Shown here one piece after another: positions 1 through 12,539 of a DNA stretch of 64,000 bases. Source of the DNA: Rhineura floridana (Eukaryota; Chordata; Lepidosauria; Squamata; Rhineuridae); contig NC_084481.1 of the NCBI RefSeq assembly GCF_030035675.1, positions 45,701,092 to 45,765,091 on the forward strand, written 5' to 3'. The number at the start of each line of letters is the position of its first letter. The stretch's first letter is position 1. Below the pieces are notes generated by a model that was not told where the DNA came from, searched no databases, and worked only from the letters and a program-made list of their open reading frames with translations. The translations under genes and the position numbers were made by a program.

Positions 1-256
1 GCCCATCACCACCTGGCACATTCAGACGATCAACAACTTCCCTGGAATGCAATGAAAAGGAGAAATAGAACTACCTATTATCTGCATACTGATGACAACA
101 CATTCCCAAATCATTGGACAGTCTCTCCCAACAGCACCATGTAGATATTAAAGAGCACTGAAAACAGAACTAATTCCTGACACCATCTCCCTCACTTTTG
201 ATTCCAAGATCCTACCCAGAATCCACTTCTCAAGCATCTGGCCAGGAATATAGCTA
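1..256. other. unclassified non-coding start of window
   Basis: No coding exon or recognisable repeat was seen on either strand before the first MITE. Confidence 0.4.
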
Positions 257-490
257 CAGGTGGGTCCTGCTTATATGGCAGGTTCCGTTCCGGACTGCCG
301 CCGAAAAGCGGAAACTGCCAAAAAGCAGAACCCATTGAAAATAATGGTGCGCATTACGCGAAAATGGCATGCAACGAAAAAATGCTGTAAAAGCGGAACA
401 AGCGCCTTAAAGCAAGGACTTTCCGGAATTGAAAGCTGCTGCATTAGCGTAATGCCGAAAGGCGAAACGCCGTAAAGCGGGGCCCGCCTG
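257..490. mobile_element. pogo/Tigger-like MITE, copy 1 (degenerate)
   Basis: The element starts CAGGTGGGTCCTGC and ends GCGGGGCCCGCCTG, with TA on both outer sides (255-256 and 491-492). The interior has the same AAAGCGGAA and AACCCATTGAA blocks as the copies at 7354 and 40993. TA target sites and CAG termini fit the Tc1/mariner superfamily, pogo/Tigger branch. It is too short to code for a transposase. The ends are more diverged than those of the other copies. Confidence 0.7.
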
Positions 491-509
491 TACTTCTATT
501 TCCCTGCAC

Positions 510-647
510 CAGGCATGGGGAACTTGTGGCCTTCCAGATGTTGGTGGTCTATTAGCTCTCATCATCCCGGACCAAGGGCACGATGACTGAGGCTGATAAC
601 GAGTGGAGTCTAACATCATCTGGAGGGCCACAGGTTCCTCAACCCTG
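510..647. mobile_element. hAT-like hairpin repeat
   Basis: The stretch starts CAGGCATGGGGAACTTGTGG and ends GGGCCACAGGTTCCTC followed by AACCCTG. The two ends are imperfect inverted repeats. Related copies lie near 15842, 38771, 52912, 60647 and 63942. The form is that of a short non-autonomous DNA transposon. The hAT assignment rests on the end sequence and is tentative. Confidence 0.55.
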
Positions 648-849
648 TTCTAAATAAGCCCTATGGCATTTTTCTGGAGGTCTGACAGGATTGTTTACAA
701 CACTCCCCTTTTAGCAACAGTGGGCATGGCTTGTTAATCTGCACCTCCAACGCCCAAAGAATCACTGGATCCTGCAAATTCCTGGTCAACCACGACAGAC
801 TCAGTTGAATGACAGCAGTGGGAAAAAGCGTGTGCTCTATACAAGCTTC

Positions 850-945
850 TAAGTTATTTTTATTTATTTAGACTGTTTCTATACCACTTAGTCCATAAAA
901 ATATTTCTAAGCAGTGGGACAGAAAATGAAAAACAACAAATGTTA
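850..945 (-). repeat. L2/CR1-type LINE 3' tail, minus orientation
   Basis: It begins with a TTTATTTATTTA-like tail and continues into a block resembling the 3' end of reptile L2 elements read backwards. It is short and diverged. Confidence 0.4.
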
Positions 946-1352
946 CAAACCTGTACAATGAAACCACAAATACAAATTACTAGTAAAGATATACAGAGAG
1001 CAATTCCTTCTCCTTCTGACACATCTCCCCAGTCAGTACCTGTCGGTCTCCTGGCTCTCAATTAGGGCCCAAGCAAACTAGCACCTGCTGACATCACTCT
1101 AGACTCCCCCTCTAGGCTTGCTTTTATGGGCAGCCACCAGGGTGGATGGAGCTTCCCCAGGCTGCCCACAGCTGCATCCCATTCAGCAATCTGTCAGCTG
1201 TGCTGCCCACAGCCAGTGGGTTGGTTTGTAGAGTTTCCTAGGGGCTCAAAGAATGGCAAATGGGCCACCCTTCCACTTATAGTTCTTTCTTCAGCCTCTA
1301 CACACCTATACAAGAGGACCCAGCTGCTTTTACATTGGACACCGCCTTGGGT

Positions 1353-1405
1353 GCAGTACATAAATGCAACTATGTACTGCAAAATAAATTGCATTTATGT
1401 ACTGC
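1353..1405. repeat. perfect 17-bp inverted repeat
   Basis: GCAGTACATAAATGCAA at 1353-1369 is the exact reverse complement of 1389-1405, with a 19-base loop. A third partial copy, GCAGTACATAAACGC, follows at about 1410. No family was recognised. Confidence 0.8.
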
Positions 1406-2602
1406 AAAGGCAGTACATAAACGCTATTCATAAAAACCTTTGCTGCCTTTGTGAGAGACCTTGGCACTTGGGCTGCTAAGGGAGGAGAAAAGGTTTGTTG
1501 GTTGATGAGAAGGTCTCATTAGCTGATAAAGGAAGCCTCGTTTGACGACTCAGCAGCCAGTGAAGCCCTAACCTGTGAAGCAATGGTGCTCGTTTATGGG
1601 ACAAAAGTTGAAATGGAAAGCGCATACAAGACAAGTGAGAGATAGTGAAAAACTTGTATAAGAACATCAACTGCGCTTTCCCCTAGAATACTGGAAAAAA
1701 TTGATCCCACCTCGGATCAGCATAAAAAGTTCAAGATCAGGAACTCAGTTTCCCCTCTCTTCCCAGGGGGCTGACAAAGAAGAAAGAACCACTGGATCCA
1801 GGTAGCTATGAATTACGTACTGATTTTAAATGCTTCATAACTCAGAAGATGTGATAAAACTTTGAATAGCTTATAATTAAACTCTTAAGCAGCTAGGCTA
1901 GGAGGTATCTAGGACAGAGAATGATATTCAAAAGAGTTTGGGGCTTTATTTTCTTGATTTATTTGTTCATTTTTTATCGTTATGGCTATACTGTTTTATT
2001 ATTTCTCTTCTTGTACAGAGTACTATTTTGTTCTGTTTTTAGTCGTATGTTGCTGGATTTCTTTACAACCACAAAACTTACAATGCTTTGTAACACAGAA
2101 TTTAGGGCTTCATTTTATTTTTAGGCTTTTTTTTATTAGTTGCTTTGCAAGCCCCCTTTGTGCCAGGTTGGTTGTGTGCCCAGCCATGCTGGACAACACC
2201 TTATGCCACATTTTAAAAAACCACATGGCATAGTGAATCTAGTAAAACTTACGTATTACGGAAAAATGAACAATACAAAATTGGTCAATATTCATATTAA
2301 CATGGAACCAGTACTATCAGGAGAATAAGTACCCTTATCAACTATTTTCATTGATGTGATAAATATTTATCAAGTATGTATAATTTTTCTCTCTCTCCCC
2401 TCTTTGCTATTGATATAGCTGTTTTTATGTGTTTTGATGAATTTATGCATACATTTCTTTATAATAAAGCTTAAAATATATTTTTCAAAAAGCACATCAC
2501 CAGCTTAAAAAAAAAAAGGAACTTTCAAACTGTGGGGGCAGCTCACATAACTGGATGAACTTCTGTTTGGGGGGGGTGAGAGATGACACCCTGAAGTCAT
2601 AC

Positions 2603-2747
2603 AGCCCAATGAGGACTAAACTTTCAATTCTGGTATCTCCTAAGGAACCACATGAGCCCTACTGAAACATGCGGGGATGTCTGGATAGAGCTCATGCGGT
2701 TCCATAGTAGAAACCAGAATCTAAAGTTTAGTCCTCAATGGGCTATT
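2603..2747. mobile_element. unclassified hairpin element
   Basis: GCCCAATGAGGACTAAAC at the left is mirrored at the right by GTTTAGTCCTCAATGGGC. The inverted arms are about 30 bp around a 75-bp interior. It looks like a short MITE. No target duplication was identified. Confidence 0.65.
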
Positions 2748-3215
2748 ACCACTTTAGACTATTGGTTGAAGGCTATCATATGATTAAATGCTTGCTTGTG
2801 AATATGCTCTCTCGCACGCATGCACGCACACAGAGCAAATGCATAGAGATGGGGGGGAGCCAATGGGTACAGTCTCCAACATCAGCCTCCCAGTAGGCCC
2901 ACCCTTGACCCTTCACCCCTTAGGGTGGCCACATGCCATAAACAGGTCTCCCAAACTTTTCACAGTTGTGCTGAAGATGTAGCTTGTACCTGTCAACCTT
3001 ACCCTCTGTGCATTCGGTAGACGACCTTAACAGGGCTTCTACATGTGTAGGCTCCCTGCATGATAAGGATCACATAGAGAGCCTATAATATGCATGCAAC
3101 TATGCACACACACCGGCCCTTCCAAATCTTTTGCTGGGCACTCAGAAATCAGGTTTCAGTGCCAATGAGCACAGTTCCACTCCAGACATTCAGTGAGTGC
3201 TGGATGAGGGGGAGG

Positions 3216-3440
3216 AATGGAAATGGACTGCCTTCAAGTCAATTCCGACTTATGGCGACCCTATGAATAGGGTTTTCGTGGTAAGCGGTATTCAGAGGAG
3301 GTTTACCATTGCCTTCCTCTGAGGCTGAGAGGCAGTGACTGGCCCAAGGTCACCCAGTGAGCTTCATGGCTGTGTGGGGATTCGAGCCCTGGACCCCCAG
3401 GTGATAGTCCAACACTTTAACCATTACACTACACTGGCTC
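3216..3440 (-). mobile_element. tRNA-derived SINE with Bov-B-type 3' tail
   Basis: Read on the minus strand, the 5' end carries a tRNA-like head with a B-box-like GGGCTCGAATCC block. The 3' end carries CATAGGGTCGCCATAAGTCG. The same tail ends the Bov-B LINE at 6256, which explains mobilisation in trans. A second copy lies at 16879-17095. Confidence 0.85.
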
Positions 3441-4539
3441 TGCAGTGGCATGAAACAGCTGCACAGGACAATGATGAAAAACAACTGCTGCTTTAACTGA
3501 AAATATAGTAATTAAGATTCACTATATTTCCCTTCCAGAAGCTCCACACCCCAGCTTTAGAACCAGAGATTAGTGAACATTTCCTTTCAGGGAAAAGAAT
3601 GAAAGGATAGCTAGAATGGAGTATTTCAGGAGCTAAGTGGGTTTTATTAAACACTCTATTTCCTATATAAAAATCTCCCTGTAAAAACTAGGCCATCAGG
3701 GAGAGGAGAGTGAGAATCTTTTTTCTCCCCCCTCCTGTGCTAATGTGTGTTGTTGCTTTTTAAAAAAAACACATAGGAGAACATAGGAGAACCCCTCACC
3801 TGCAATCTGAAATGCTTCTACCCACCACGGCAAGACTTTTGCTGTTCTACTGTCTTGGGTAGACCCAGTGACCATTAACTTCTATTACATCGCAAGGCTG
3901 TTCTTACCACAGAAGAAGCATCATAGCTAAGGAGTCTGTGCTGCTGGGCACTAATTCTAAGGTAACAAAGTACTGGCCATCAAAAGAAATCAGGCCACAT
4001 GGATGATATCTGCCTGATCTCACTTATACAGTACAGAACACAGTATTGCCCACGGAAGAAGGAAAAACGATGATACTCAGGAATAAGAATTAAAACCTTC
4101 TCCACTTCTCTATGACCACTTCAAGTAAAAAACTATCAGCTGCTATTCAAACAATCCTCCACGTGGTTTGCATCTACATTCACGAGCGTACATCATGGAG
4201 CTCTTTCTCCCCCGCTTTCACAAGAAAAAAGGGCACCCTAGAGATGTAAGATGTAAGTTCTACAGGAATTTCCCCCCGATATTCCTCTTGAACATGTGCC
4301 CTACTGATTCCGATGGGTTCCCCACTCAGCCTTCATAGACATTTGTTTTCGTTTTGTTTTACACACGAAGAAAGCTTTAAAGAAGGGGCACATCCAATTC
4401 TTAAGTCCAAGACTCTGCCACCTCAGTTGGCTATACGTAAGGGCACACGTGGATTACACAAGGAGAGTTACAACCAACTAGGTTTCAGATCTAGAAGCTC
4501 GCCAGCACCAAACCCTAGCACGCTCTTGGGATTATTTTT
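3441..4539. other. unclassified non-coding interval
   Basis: AT-rich sequence with no exon supported by splice signals and no recognised repeat. I looked for minus-strand exons of SSB, the gene expected here by synteny, and found none. Confidence 0.35.
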
Positions 4540-5150
4540 ACCTTGGGTATTTCCTTCTGCGCGTACAGGCCCTGTACAACTCTCTCTCTATGTAGAAAAC
4601 AGGCCGTGTGATGCCATCACGCCACACACTGCAACATATACAACCCATCCGGGTCTTAGAGGCAGAACTTCGCCGCGCTGCAAATCCCCAGCCATTCCCC
4701 TTTCCCGCGGTGGCGACAAGAGCCACTACCCCGCGATGCACGTGGGGCAGGTAGATCCGCAAGCCTGGAGAAAAGCACCACACGCGGTGGAAGGCACGCA
4801 GGCGGCGCATTCCTAAAAGCCTACAATCGGCATTAAGAACAAGCGATAACCAACAAACCTTCGCCCAAAGCAAAAACAACCGTTCTCTTTTTCCTCTGCA
4901 AGTTTGTCCTGCCTGTAGGCCGCCGCTGACGCTGCTTCTACCTTTAAGCACAGTTCTCTCCTCGCCCACCGGCCAGCCCAGCAGCCTGTGCGGCAATAGC
5001 CGCACCCCCTTTCCATCCCGACCCACTAAGGCTGAGCTTCGTCACTGCCCGCCTCCTTTTCCTTCTAAGCCCGCCGATTCTGCCCGACAAAAGCAGGCTC
5101 GAAAGAGCCTTTCGTTCCCAGGTACTGCCTGCAGCAGGGCTTTGGTGTTA
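4540..5150. promoter_or_regulatory. CpG-rich block, candidate promoter
   Basis: The stretch is rich in CpG and GC (GCGCGT, CCGCGCTG, CCCGCGGTGGCGA, CACGCGG) against an AT-rich background. Its size and composition fit a CpG-island promoter. No coding exon was found beside it. By synteny with the human locus, where SSB follows KLHL23, it could drive SSB leftwards out of the window. That assignment is an inference. The open frames of up to 167 codons across it are expected from few stops in GC-rich DNA. Confidence 0.5.
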
Positions 5151-5404
5151 CGGGTGTGGTGAAACAGTCAGGAATTACAACGGGGATTCTGCCGCTCCGG
5201 GAACTTTTGAAAATACCTCCTTTTGGGAGAAGATTAAAAAAAAGAGCATACCGAAGGCTTTATGCTTTGTTATCTATGTACAATGGTTGTTTTTTTTTAT
5301 CAGTTCACTGTAAGTCTGCTGCATATGTTTAGTGTAACTAAACTTTTAACTTGTTAAGGCTTTTAGTAGAAGATAGAGGAATCGGCCCCGTGACTTTTAG
5401 CCTA

Positions 5405-5640
5405 TGAGAGTCAGTGTATGCTGGAGCGGTTGGAGTGTCTGACCGGGCCCTGGAATACCAAGGTTCAAAGCACCGCTCGGGCATGAAGCTTAATGGGTGA
5501 CCTTAGGCCGGTCACGTCCTTTAACTTACTTCACAGGGTTGTTATAAGGATATTATAGGGGGTGGGAAATAGATATGTACACCACCTTGAGGTCCTTGGG
5601 GAGGAAAGGGTGAGATATAAACGTGTTAACAAATACTAGG
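5405..5640 (+). mobile_element. tRNA-derived SINE with CR1/L2-like tail
   Basis: The head has tRNA-like box spacing, then TTACTTCACAGGGTTGTTAT, then a tail of CCTTGGGGAGGAAAGGGTGA leading to ATATAAA. This is the common reptile SINE layout. Minus-strand relatives are at 9640-9790 and 38105-38310. Confidence 0.65.
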
Positions 5641-5774
5641 AAATCAATCCTGGAAAGTGTAAAATAATAACGGAGAGCTCCTTTGAACATGTGCAAAATA
5701 CACTTCTCTGATTTTTGAGTAATCGGATGCGGAAGGATGGGGGGGGAATGGGCAAGCTCCACCCCCGCATCTCA

Positions 5775-6250
5775 TCTACGAGAGAACTAGAAAAGGTCTC
5801 AAATACAAAGATGTATCACTGAACACCAAAGTCAGGATCATTCAGACCATGGTATTTTCTATCTCTATGTATGGTTGTGAAAGTTGGAGAGTGAAAAAAG
5901 CAGATAAGAGAAAAATCAACTCATTTGAAATGTGATGTTGGAGAAGAGGTTTGCACATACCGTAGCGTGAAAGACAAATAACTGAGTGTTAGAACAAATT
6001 AAAGTAGAACTATCACTAGAAGCTAAAATGATGAAACTTAGGTTGCCATACTTCCGACACATCATGAGAAGACATTTCACTAGAAAAGACAATAATGCTG
6101 GGAAAAACAGAAAGGAGTAGAAAAAGAGGAAGGCCTAACAAGAGATGGATTGATTTCACAAAGGAAGCTACAGACCTGAACTTACAAGTTCTGAACAGGG
6201 TGGTTTATAACAGATGCTATTGGAGGTTGCTGCTTCATAGGATAGCCATA
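5775..6250 (+). mobile_element. Bov-B (RTE) LINE 3' fragment, plus orientation
   Basis: It matches the end of the reverse transcriptase and the 3' region of Bov-B, read forwards. It includes the SRKRGRPNKRWIDF-type peptide at 6113-6155. It stops at the 3' end of Bov-B and faces the larger minus-strand copy that starts a few bases later, making an inverted pair. Confidence 0.8.
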
Positions 6251-6255
6251 ACAAA

Positions 6256-9200
6256 TACTTTTGTTGTTGTTATGTGCCTTCAGGTCGATTACAGCTTATG
6301 GCGACCCTATGAATCAGTCACCTCCAAGAGCATCTGTCGTGAACTGCCCTGTTCAGATCTTGTAAGTTCGGGTCTGTGGCTTCCTTTATGAAATCAATCC
6401 TTCTCTTGTTTGGCCTTCCTCTTTTTCTACTCCCTCCAACACCACATTTCAGATGAGTTGATTTTTCTCTTATCTGCCTTTTTCACTGTCCAACTTTCAC
6501 ATACATACATAGAGATCGGGAATACCGTGGTCTGAATGATCCTGACTTTGCTGTTCAGTGATACATCTTTGCATTTGAGGACCTTTTCTAGTTCTCTCAT
6601 AGCTGCCCTCCCCAGTCTTCTGATTTCTTGACTATTGTCTCCATTTTGGTTAATGACTGTGCCAAGGTATCGATAATCCTTGACAAGTTCAATGTCATTG
6701 TCGACTTTAAAGTTACATAAATCTGTTGTCATTACTTTAGTCTTCCTGATGTTCAGCTGTTGTCCTACTTTTGTCCTTTCCTCTTTAACTTTCATCAGCA
6801 TTCGTTTCAAATCATTACTGGTTTCTGCTAGTAGTATGGTATTGTCTGCATATCATATCTTAAGCTAATGATATTTCTCCCTCCAATTTTCGCACCTCCT
6901 TCATCTTGGTCCAATCCCGTTTTCCGTATGATATATTCTGTGTATAGATTAAACAAATAGGGTGATAAAATACACCCCTTGTTACACCCTTTCCAATTGG
7001 GAACCAATCGGTTTCTCCATATTCTGTCCTTACAGTAGTCTCTTGTCCAGAGTATAGATGGAGCATCAAAACAATCAGATGCTGTGGCACCCCCATTTCT
7101 TTTAAAGCATTCCATAGTTTTTCATGATCTACACTGTCAAAGGCTTTGCTATAATCTATAAAGCACAGGTTGATTTTCTTCTGAAATTCTTTGGTCCGTT
7201 CCATTCCAACGTATGTTTGTGATATGATCTCTGGTACCTCTTCCCTTTCTAAATCCAGCTTGGACAACTGGCACTTCTCACTCCATATATGGTAAGAGCT
7301 TTTGTTGTAGAATCTTAAGCATTATTTTACTTGCATGGGATATTACGGCAATACAGCAGGGCCCCACTCATATGGCAGGTTACGTTCCGGACCCCCGCCG
7401 AAAAGCAAAAACGGCTGAAAAGCGGAACTCATTGAATAGAATGGCGCACGATGCCCGAAAACCGCTGTAAAAGCAGAACAAGCACCATATGAGTGGAGCT
7501 TTAGTCTCATTGTGTCTAATTGAGACAGCCGCATTAGCGAAGTGCCATAAAGCGAAGCGCCGTAAAGCAGGCCCCTACTGTAGTTCAATAATTATTGCAT
7601 TCCCTGGGATCCCCCTTCTTTGGAATTGGGATGTATATTGAATGTTTCCAGTCTGTGGGCCATGGTTTAGTTTTCCATATTTGTTGACAAATTTTTGTCA
7701 AAATTTGGGCAGATTCAGTCTCAGTAGCTTGTAGCAACTCTATTGGTATGCCATCTATTCCTGGTGATTTATTTTTTCCAAGCATTTTAAGAGCAGCTTT
7801 CACCTCACATTTTAATATTTCTGGTTCTTCATCCCATGGCTCCTCTGTGAATGAATCTGTCATTCTTGCATCTCTTTTATAGAGTTCAGTGTATTGCTTC
7901 CATCAGCCTTTTATTTTATCTCTGTCAATGTGTTCCCCTGTTGATTATTCAACATCCCTACTCTTCGTTTAAATTTTCCTTTCATTTCTCTAATCTTTTG
8001 AAATAGGGCTCTTGTTCTACCCTTTTTTTGTCCTCTTCTATTTCTATACAATAACTGTTGTAATAGTTTTATTTGCCCCTACGTACTAGTTGCTGTATTG
8101 TTGCATTCAGCGTTCTAACTGTGTTTCTATCTCCTTTTGCTTTCTTTCTCTAACCATTTAAAGAGTTTCATCAGTCATCCATTTAGGTCTTTCTCTCTTT
8201 TTAACTAGAGGTATTGTCTTTTAACATTCTTCCCTGGTAATGTCTTTGACTTCAATCCATAGTTCTTCTGATTCTCTGTCCACTAGGTTTAAAGCCTCAA
8301 ATCTGTTCCTTATTTGATCTTTATATTCTTCTGGGATGTTATTTAAATTGTATTTTGGCACTATGATTGGTGGGTTTTTTTGTTCTTTAGCTTTATTCTG
8401 ATTTTTTGATATTGCCCGTTCATGATCTGTACCGCAGTCTGCTCCTGATCTTGTGGTCGCAGAAAATATGGAACTTCTCCATCTTCTGCTACCAATTATA
8501 TAATAAATTTGATTCCTATATTGATCTTTAGGTGATGTCCACGTGTACAGTCGTCTTTTTGGGTGCTCAAAAAAATATGTTTGCAAGAAACAAATTATTG
8601 GCTTCACAGAATTCAGTGTCTTTCTCCTACTTCATTTCTATCTCCTAAGCCCCATATCCCCACAATTCCTTGTTCTCCTGTGTTCCCTGCTTTTGCATTC
8701 CAGTCCCCCATGATTATCAGCACATCTTGCTTTGGTGTGTGATCAGTTTCTTCCTCTACTTCTGCATAAAATCTCTCCAATTCCTCTTCTTCTGCATTTG
8801 CCATTCGAGCAAAGACTTGGATGATGGTTATGTTAATAGGTTTCCCATTAAATCTCATTGATATCACTCACTCAGGTCTTGCGTTATAGCTCCTAATTGC
8901 TTTTGCTACATCACTTCTCACTATTAAAGCAACCCTGATTCTTCTTAATTTCTCCTTTCCGGTATAAAATATTTTATAGTTGCCCGATTGAAAATGTCCC
9001 ATTCCCATCCATTTTAATTCACTGACGCCAAGTATTGTAATGTGGATATGTTCCATTTCTTGCTTGACAATTTCTAACTTTCCCTGTTTCATGCTACTCA
9101 CATTCCATGTTCCTATTGTGTATGTCGTACAACTCCGGACTTTCCTTTCGCATCTGTGTGCATCAGCTTCTGGGCTTCCTTTCAGCATTGTTCCAGCTGC

Positions 9201-9520
9201 GTCATTAGTCACAGCGCTACTCGTACTTGTCCTTTGTTCTTCCCCAGTAGCTCAGCGAGTGCCTTCTGACCTGGGGGTCTCATCTTCCAGCACTATCTCG
9301 TGTTGCATTTTGGATAGCCTATTCATAGGATTTTCATGGTAAGAGGTATTCAGACTGGTTTACCATTGCCTTCCTCTGAATCTGGATGCATCTCAGTCTG
9401 GTGTCTCAGCTTTGACCATTCCGCCTTGAGTGCCCCTGCTAGGATTCCAGCCTCTTGGTCTCGACTCCTGAAGGAATTGTTTTCAGCTTCTTCGACACTC
9501 TCAAACCTCCTCACGTTAAA
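6256..9520 (-). mobile_element. Bov-B (RTE clade) LINE, minus orientation, decayed
   Basis: On the minus strand from about 9212 down, the endonuclease is readable (TIGTWNVSSMKQGKLE, ILGVSELKWMG, IIMGDWNAKAGNTG near 8720). Reverse transcriptase pieces follow (LGKNKSPGIDGIP at about 7760, CFIDYSKAFDSVDHEKL at about 7150, LSPYLFNLYTEYI at about 6960, YRYLGTVINQNGD at about 6660). The frame is broken into many pieces, so it is inactive. A MITE sits inside it at 7354-7580. Compared with the plus fragment at 5775, about 240 bp of the 3' region is missing near 6435. The 3' tail (TTATGGCGACCCTATGAATC on the plus strand) is shared with local SINEs. Confidence 0.92.
7354..7580. mobile_element. pogo/Tigger-like MITE, copy 2, nested in Bov-B
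   Basis: The ends are CAGCAGGGCCCCACTCATA and AGCAGGCCCCTACTG, flanked by TA at 7352-7353 and 7581-7582. It interrupts the Bov-B reverse transcriptase region, so it inserted after that LINE. Confidence 0.85.
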
Positions 9521-9639
9521 GTGAGGAGGAAGGTAGGTATACAAGAGAATATAAAGAAAAGTAGCAGGGGGCGGGGGCTGAGAAATATATTGAAAGCTGG
9601 TGGCAGTAAGAATGGAAGCCTCAACTAACCACCAATTTA

Positions 9640-9790
9640 AAACATATATTACCTTTCTCTCCCCCCCCTTTCTAAGGATCTCAAAGCAATGTACATGGCC
9701 CTTCTCCACACCCATTTTATTCTCACAGTTCTGAGAGGTAGATTAGGCTGAGAGATGAGTGGTTCACAGTCATCCAGTAAGATTTTAATC
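9640..9790 (-). mobile_element. tRNA-derived SINE fragment, minus orientation
   Basis: It carries the reversed tail and middle (ATTTTATTCTCACAGTTCTG, GAGAGGTAGATTAGGCTGAG) of the SINE type seen at 5405. The tRNA-like head is poorly kept. Confidence 0.5.
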
Positions 9791-10229
9791 TTGGACTCTT
9801 CATTCTGTCTATCCCTTTAATCATTCTAATATTGTCCTGCTATGGCTTCTCCAAATACATATAAACATTTTAGGAGCATGCACCTACAAATGTTGGCCTT
9901 TTCACAGGGCATTAATTCTGTCAGAAATATATACTACTAACATTGTCTAGAAGGTAGCAGCCGATATTGTTTTTATAGTACTCTCATAAGAATGTAATAC
10001 AATATTTTTCCAAATAGTACCAAGAGACTATCATTCTACAGGAATCCTCCAAATCAGTTTCACCAAATTAAAAACCTGAGGTGGGGGACTGTTTTTGCAC
10101 TGGGCTTTAATAATAACAATATTAGTACAATCATTATGAAAGTCCTCTATAACCCACCTTTAAAAGAGAAACTTTTCTCAAGGTTACTTAAAAACACAAC
10201 AATACAATCTAAAGCTTTTTAAAAGAAAT

Positions 10230-10370
10230 ATTTTTAAGGATGTTTTGTTTTAATGTGTTTTAAGGTTTGTTTCTATGATGTTTTAAAGTTTTTAGTGCTT
10301 TTATTTGCCGCCCTGGGCTCCTGCTGGGAGGAAGGGCAGGATATCAATCAATAAAATTGATGCAATGTTT
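10230..10370 (+). repeat. L2/CR1-type LINE 3' tail
   Basis: TTTTAGTGCTTTTATTTGCC is followed by GCCCTGGGCTCCTGCTGGGA and GGATATCAATCAATAAA. The same tail ends the larger L2 copy at 55480. Confidence 0.65.
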
Positions 10371-12539
10371 TAAAAAGAATGCCATTCTTTTAAATATGCT
10401 CTGAATTTATTTCTTATTATTCATAATCAGACTAAAAGAACTTTTGTGCATTTGTCACAAACAATTCACATCTCAGAGTTACTGCCAAATATATAGAACT
10501 ATGTAGCAACTAACTCTGCACAGATAGCTGCATAGAGGATTCTCTTTAAACTAACAGGAGTGTTATGTAAACTCCAGTCAGGACCTAAGAATTATGGGCA
10601 CTATAATTCTGTAGCTATTATTTCTGTCCCTGTGTGTGTCCTCTTCATGGTTGAAGGCTACTGCAATATCTTCTGGGAAAGGTTTAATTATTCAAGTATG
10701 CTTCATTTGATCAATGGGCAACATTATTGGGTTTATATTTGAAATAATAACATTTGGGAATGGCACTCACACCACAATTTTTGAAATACTGACAGATGTT
10801 TTATTCAGTCAGTTTTGTGCCTGGCCCAACAGCATAACCCATTTTTAAATTAATCTTGTGATATGTACTATCAGATAGAGTTACTTTAGTTAGTATTACA
10901 GGTTGTACTCCCCACTGACCGCAAGGAGAACAGCAGTATAAAGAGCTTTTCCAATGGAGTTCGTTTTTTTAGAACTGTACATTAACACTCCTTAAGTTGG
11001 CAACTTTGATTTTTCTCCCATTAGAATCTTTAGATAGGCTTACCATACTGATCTGCAGGTAATTAGCAGAGATTCTCAATTCTTATTTAAAAAATTAATA
11101 CCAAAACAGTTTAAAGAAAATGTTTAAGGAACTCACATTAAAGAAGAAATAAATCACTCTTGTTAGGACTTGCAATTTCTCCCTCCTCCATCTCAGCTCA
11201 ATTTTAATGCATATATTAAAAAAACCTCTTGCATCCTGTCTCCTCTGCACTCGAGATGACAGAAACCATTTCATAACATCTATGAAATACTACTTAATTT
11301 TATAATTTATATGGGTGACATGAGCTGATGTTTCTTTGAAATCTATTCAAATATTAGCTGTCGGGCTATTAGTACCAATAGGACAAACTTTTGTGTTGCA
11401 ATTAAAACTTAAGACTCCTGCTGTGTTTTGTTATATTAGCAGCTTAATATTCAGAGAGTTGACCAGAAATGCTTTCCTACCAAAAACTCCATATTGCACC
11501 ACATCGACCTTCTGAACTGGTGCACTTTCCACATCATACACAATGGTGGCTTGGTAACCCTACAGTTTCAATACGGTTAGAACAGATAATTCTCAAACTG
11601 TCTGCCATGGCATGCCAGTGTGCTGTGAGGAACCTGCTATCACCAGAAACAATTAAAAGACTAAAAGCTGCAGTAATCCAAACTACCTACCCACAGAGAA
11701 GGGTGCCCATTTCATCTCTCCAATCAGCCTCTGCTGGAGGTGGGTATCATCATTTTTATTATTATTAATAATAAATTTCTTATCCATCCTTCACCATAAA
11801 GTCCCAGAGCAGATTGCAGCAATTTAAAAATACAATATTAAAACAGTTTAAGACCAACTGCAGACGCAAGAATAGGATGGGTCCTGAAATATATATACCT
11901 CTGGTGTCACATCTCATGTGATTAGAGTATTCAGTTACTCCTCGTACAGAGTTGTAGCATAATTTCCCATTCTCCACTGCCAGTTACATCTTCATGAGAG
12001 TCATTCTGCTGAGTTGCCTCCTGATTGAACAGAGCAGTACCTCATAAAGAAACATAGGCTGAGCTCCTGAAGAACTGGACAAATTCTTATTGTTTCACAC
12101 TACAAGTAAACTGGCATATATGAGTGAAGCTTGCCTCCAATTTTATGTTTTTTTAAAAACTATCAGAAGTCTGGGAAACACTTCTCAGTAATCAACAATA
12201 CTGTCTTGTGACTGTAATATTTATATTTCTGTGCATCTATAGCTTGGAGTAAGCTAACTGAAATGGGACTTTCTTCCACATAAACAGGTGCAGAAATGGG
12301 CATAACCTGTCTAACTTGACGTATGATGACAGAGGATTACAGATAACTCTCATTGCCCTGCTTTTCGATTGGGGCTATTATCAGTCAACCATGATTGATC
12401 TCTTAAGAGTGGTGGGAATTTTATGGGTTATAACTGGAAAAATGGAAATGTTCCATCAATATCAGATTGATTATTGAAGATTTGGAATATTGTATGTATG
12501 ATTAAATTACCATGCTTATCAAATGGATGAATGTTTTAT

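Noticed and set aside
4313-5026. Open frames of 162-167 codons on both strands
   Set aside because: They overlap a CpG-rich block where stops are rare, show no domain or splice support, and read with low-complexity composition.
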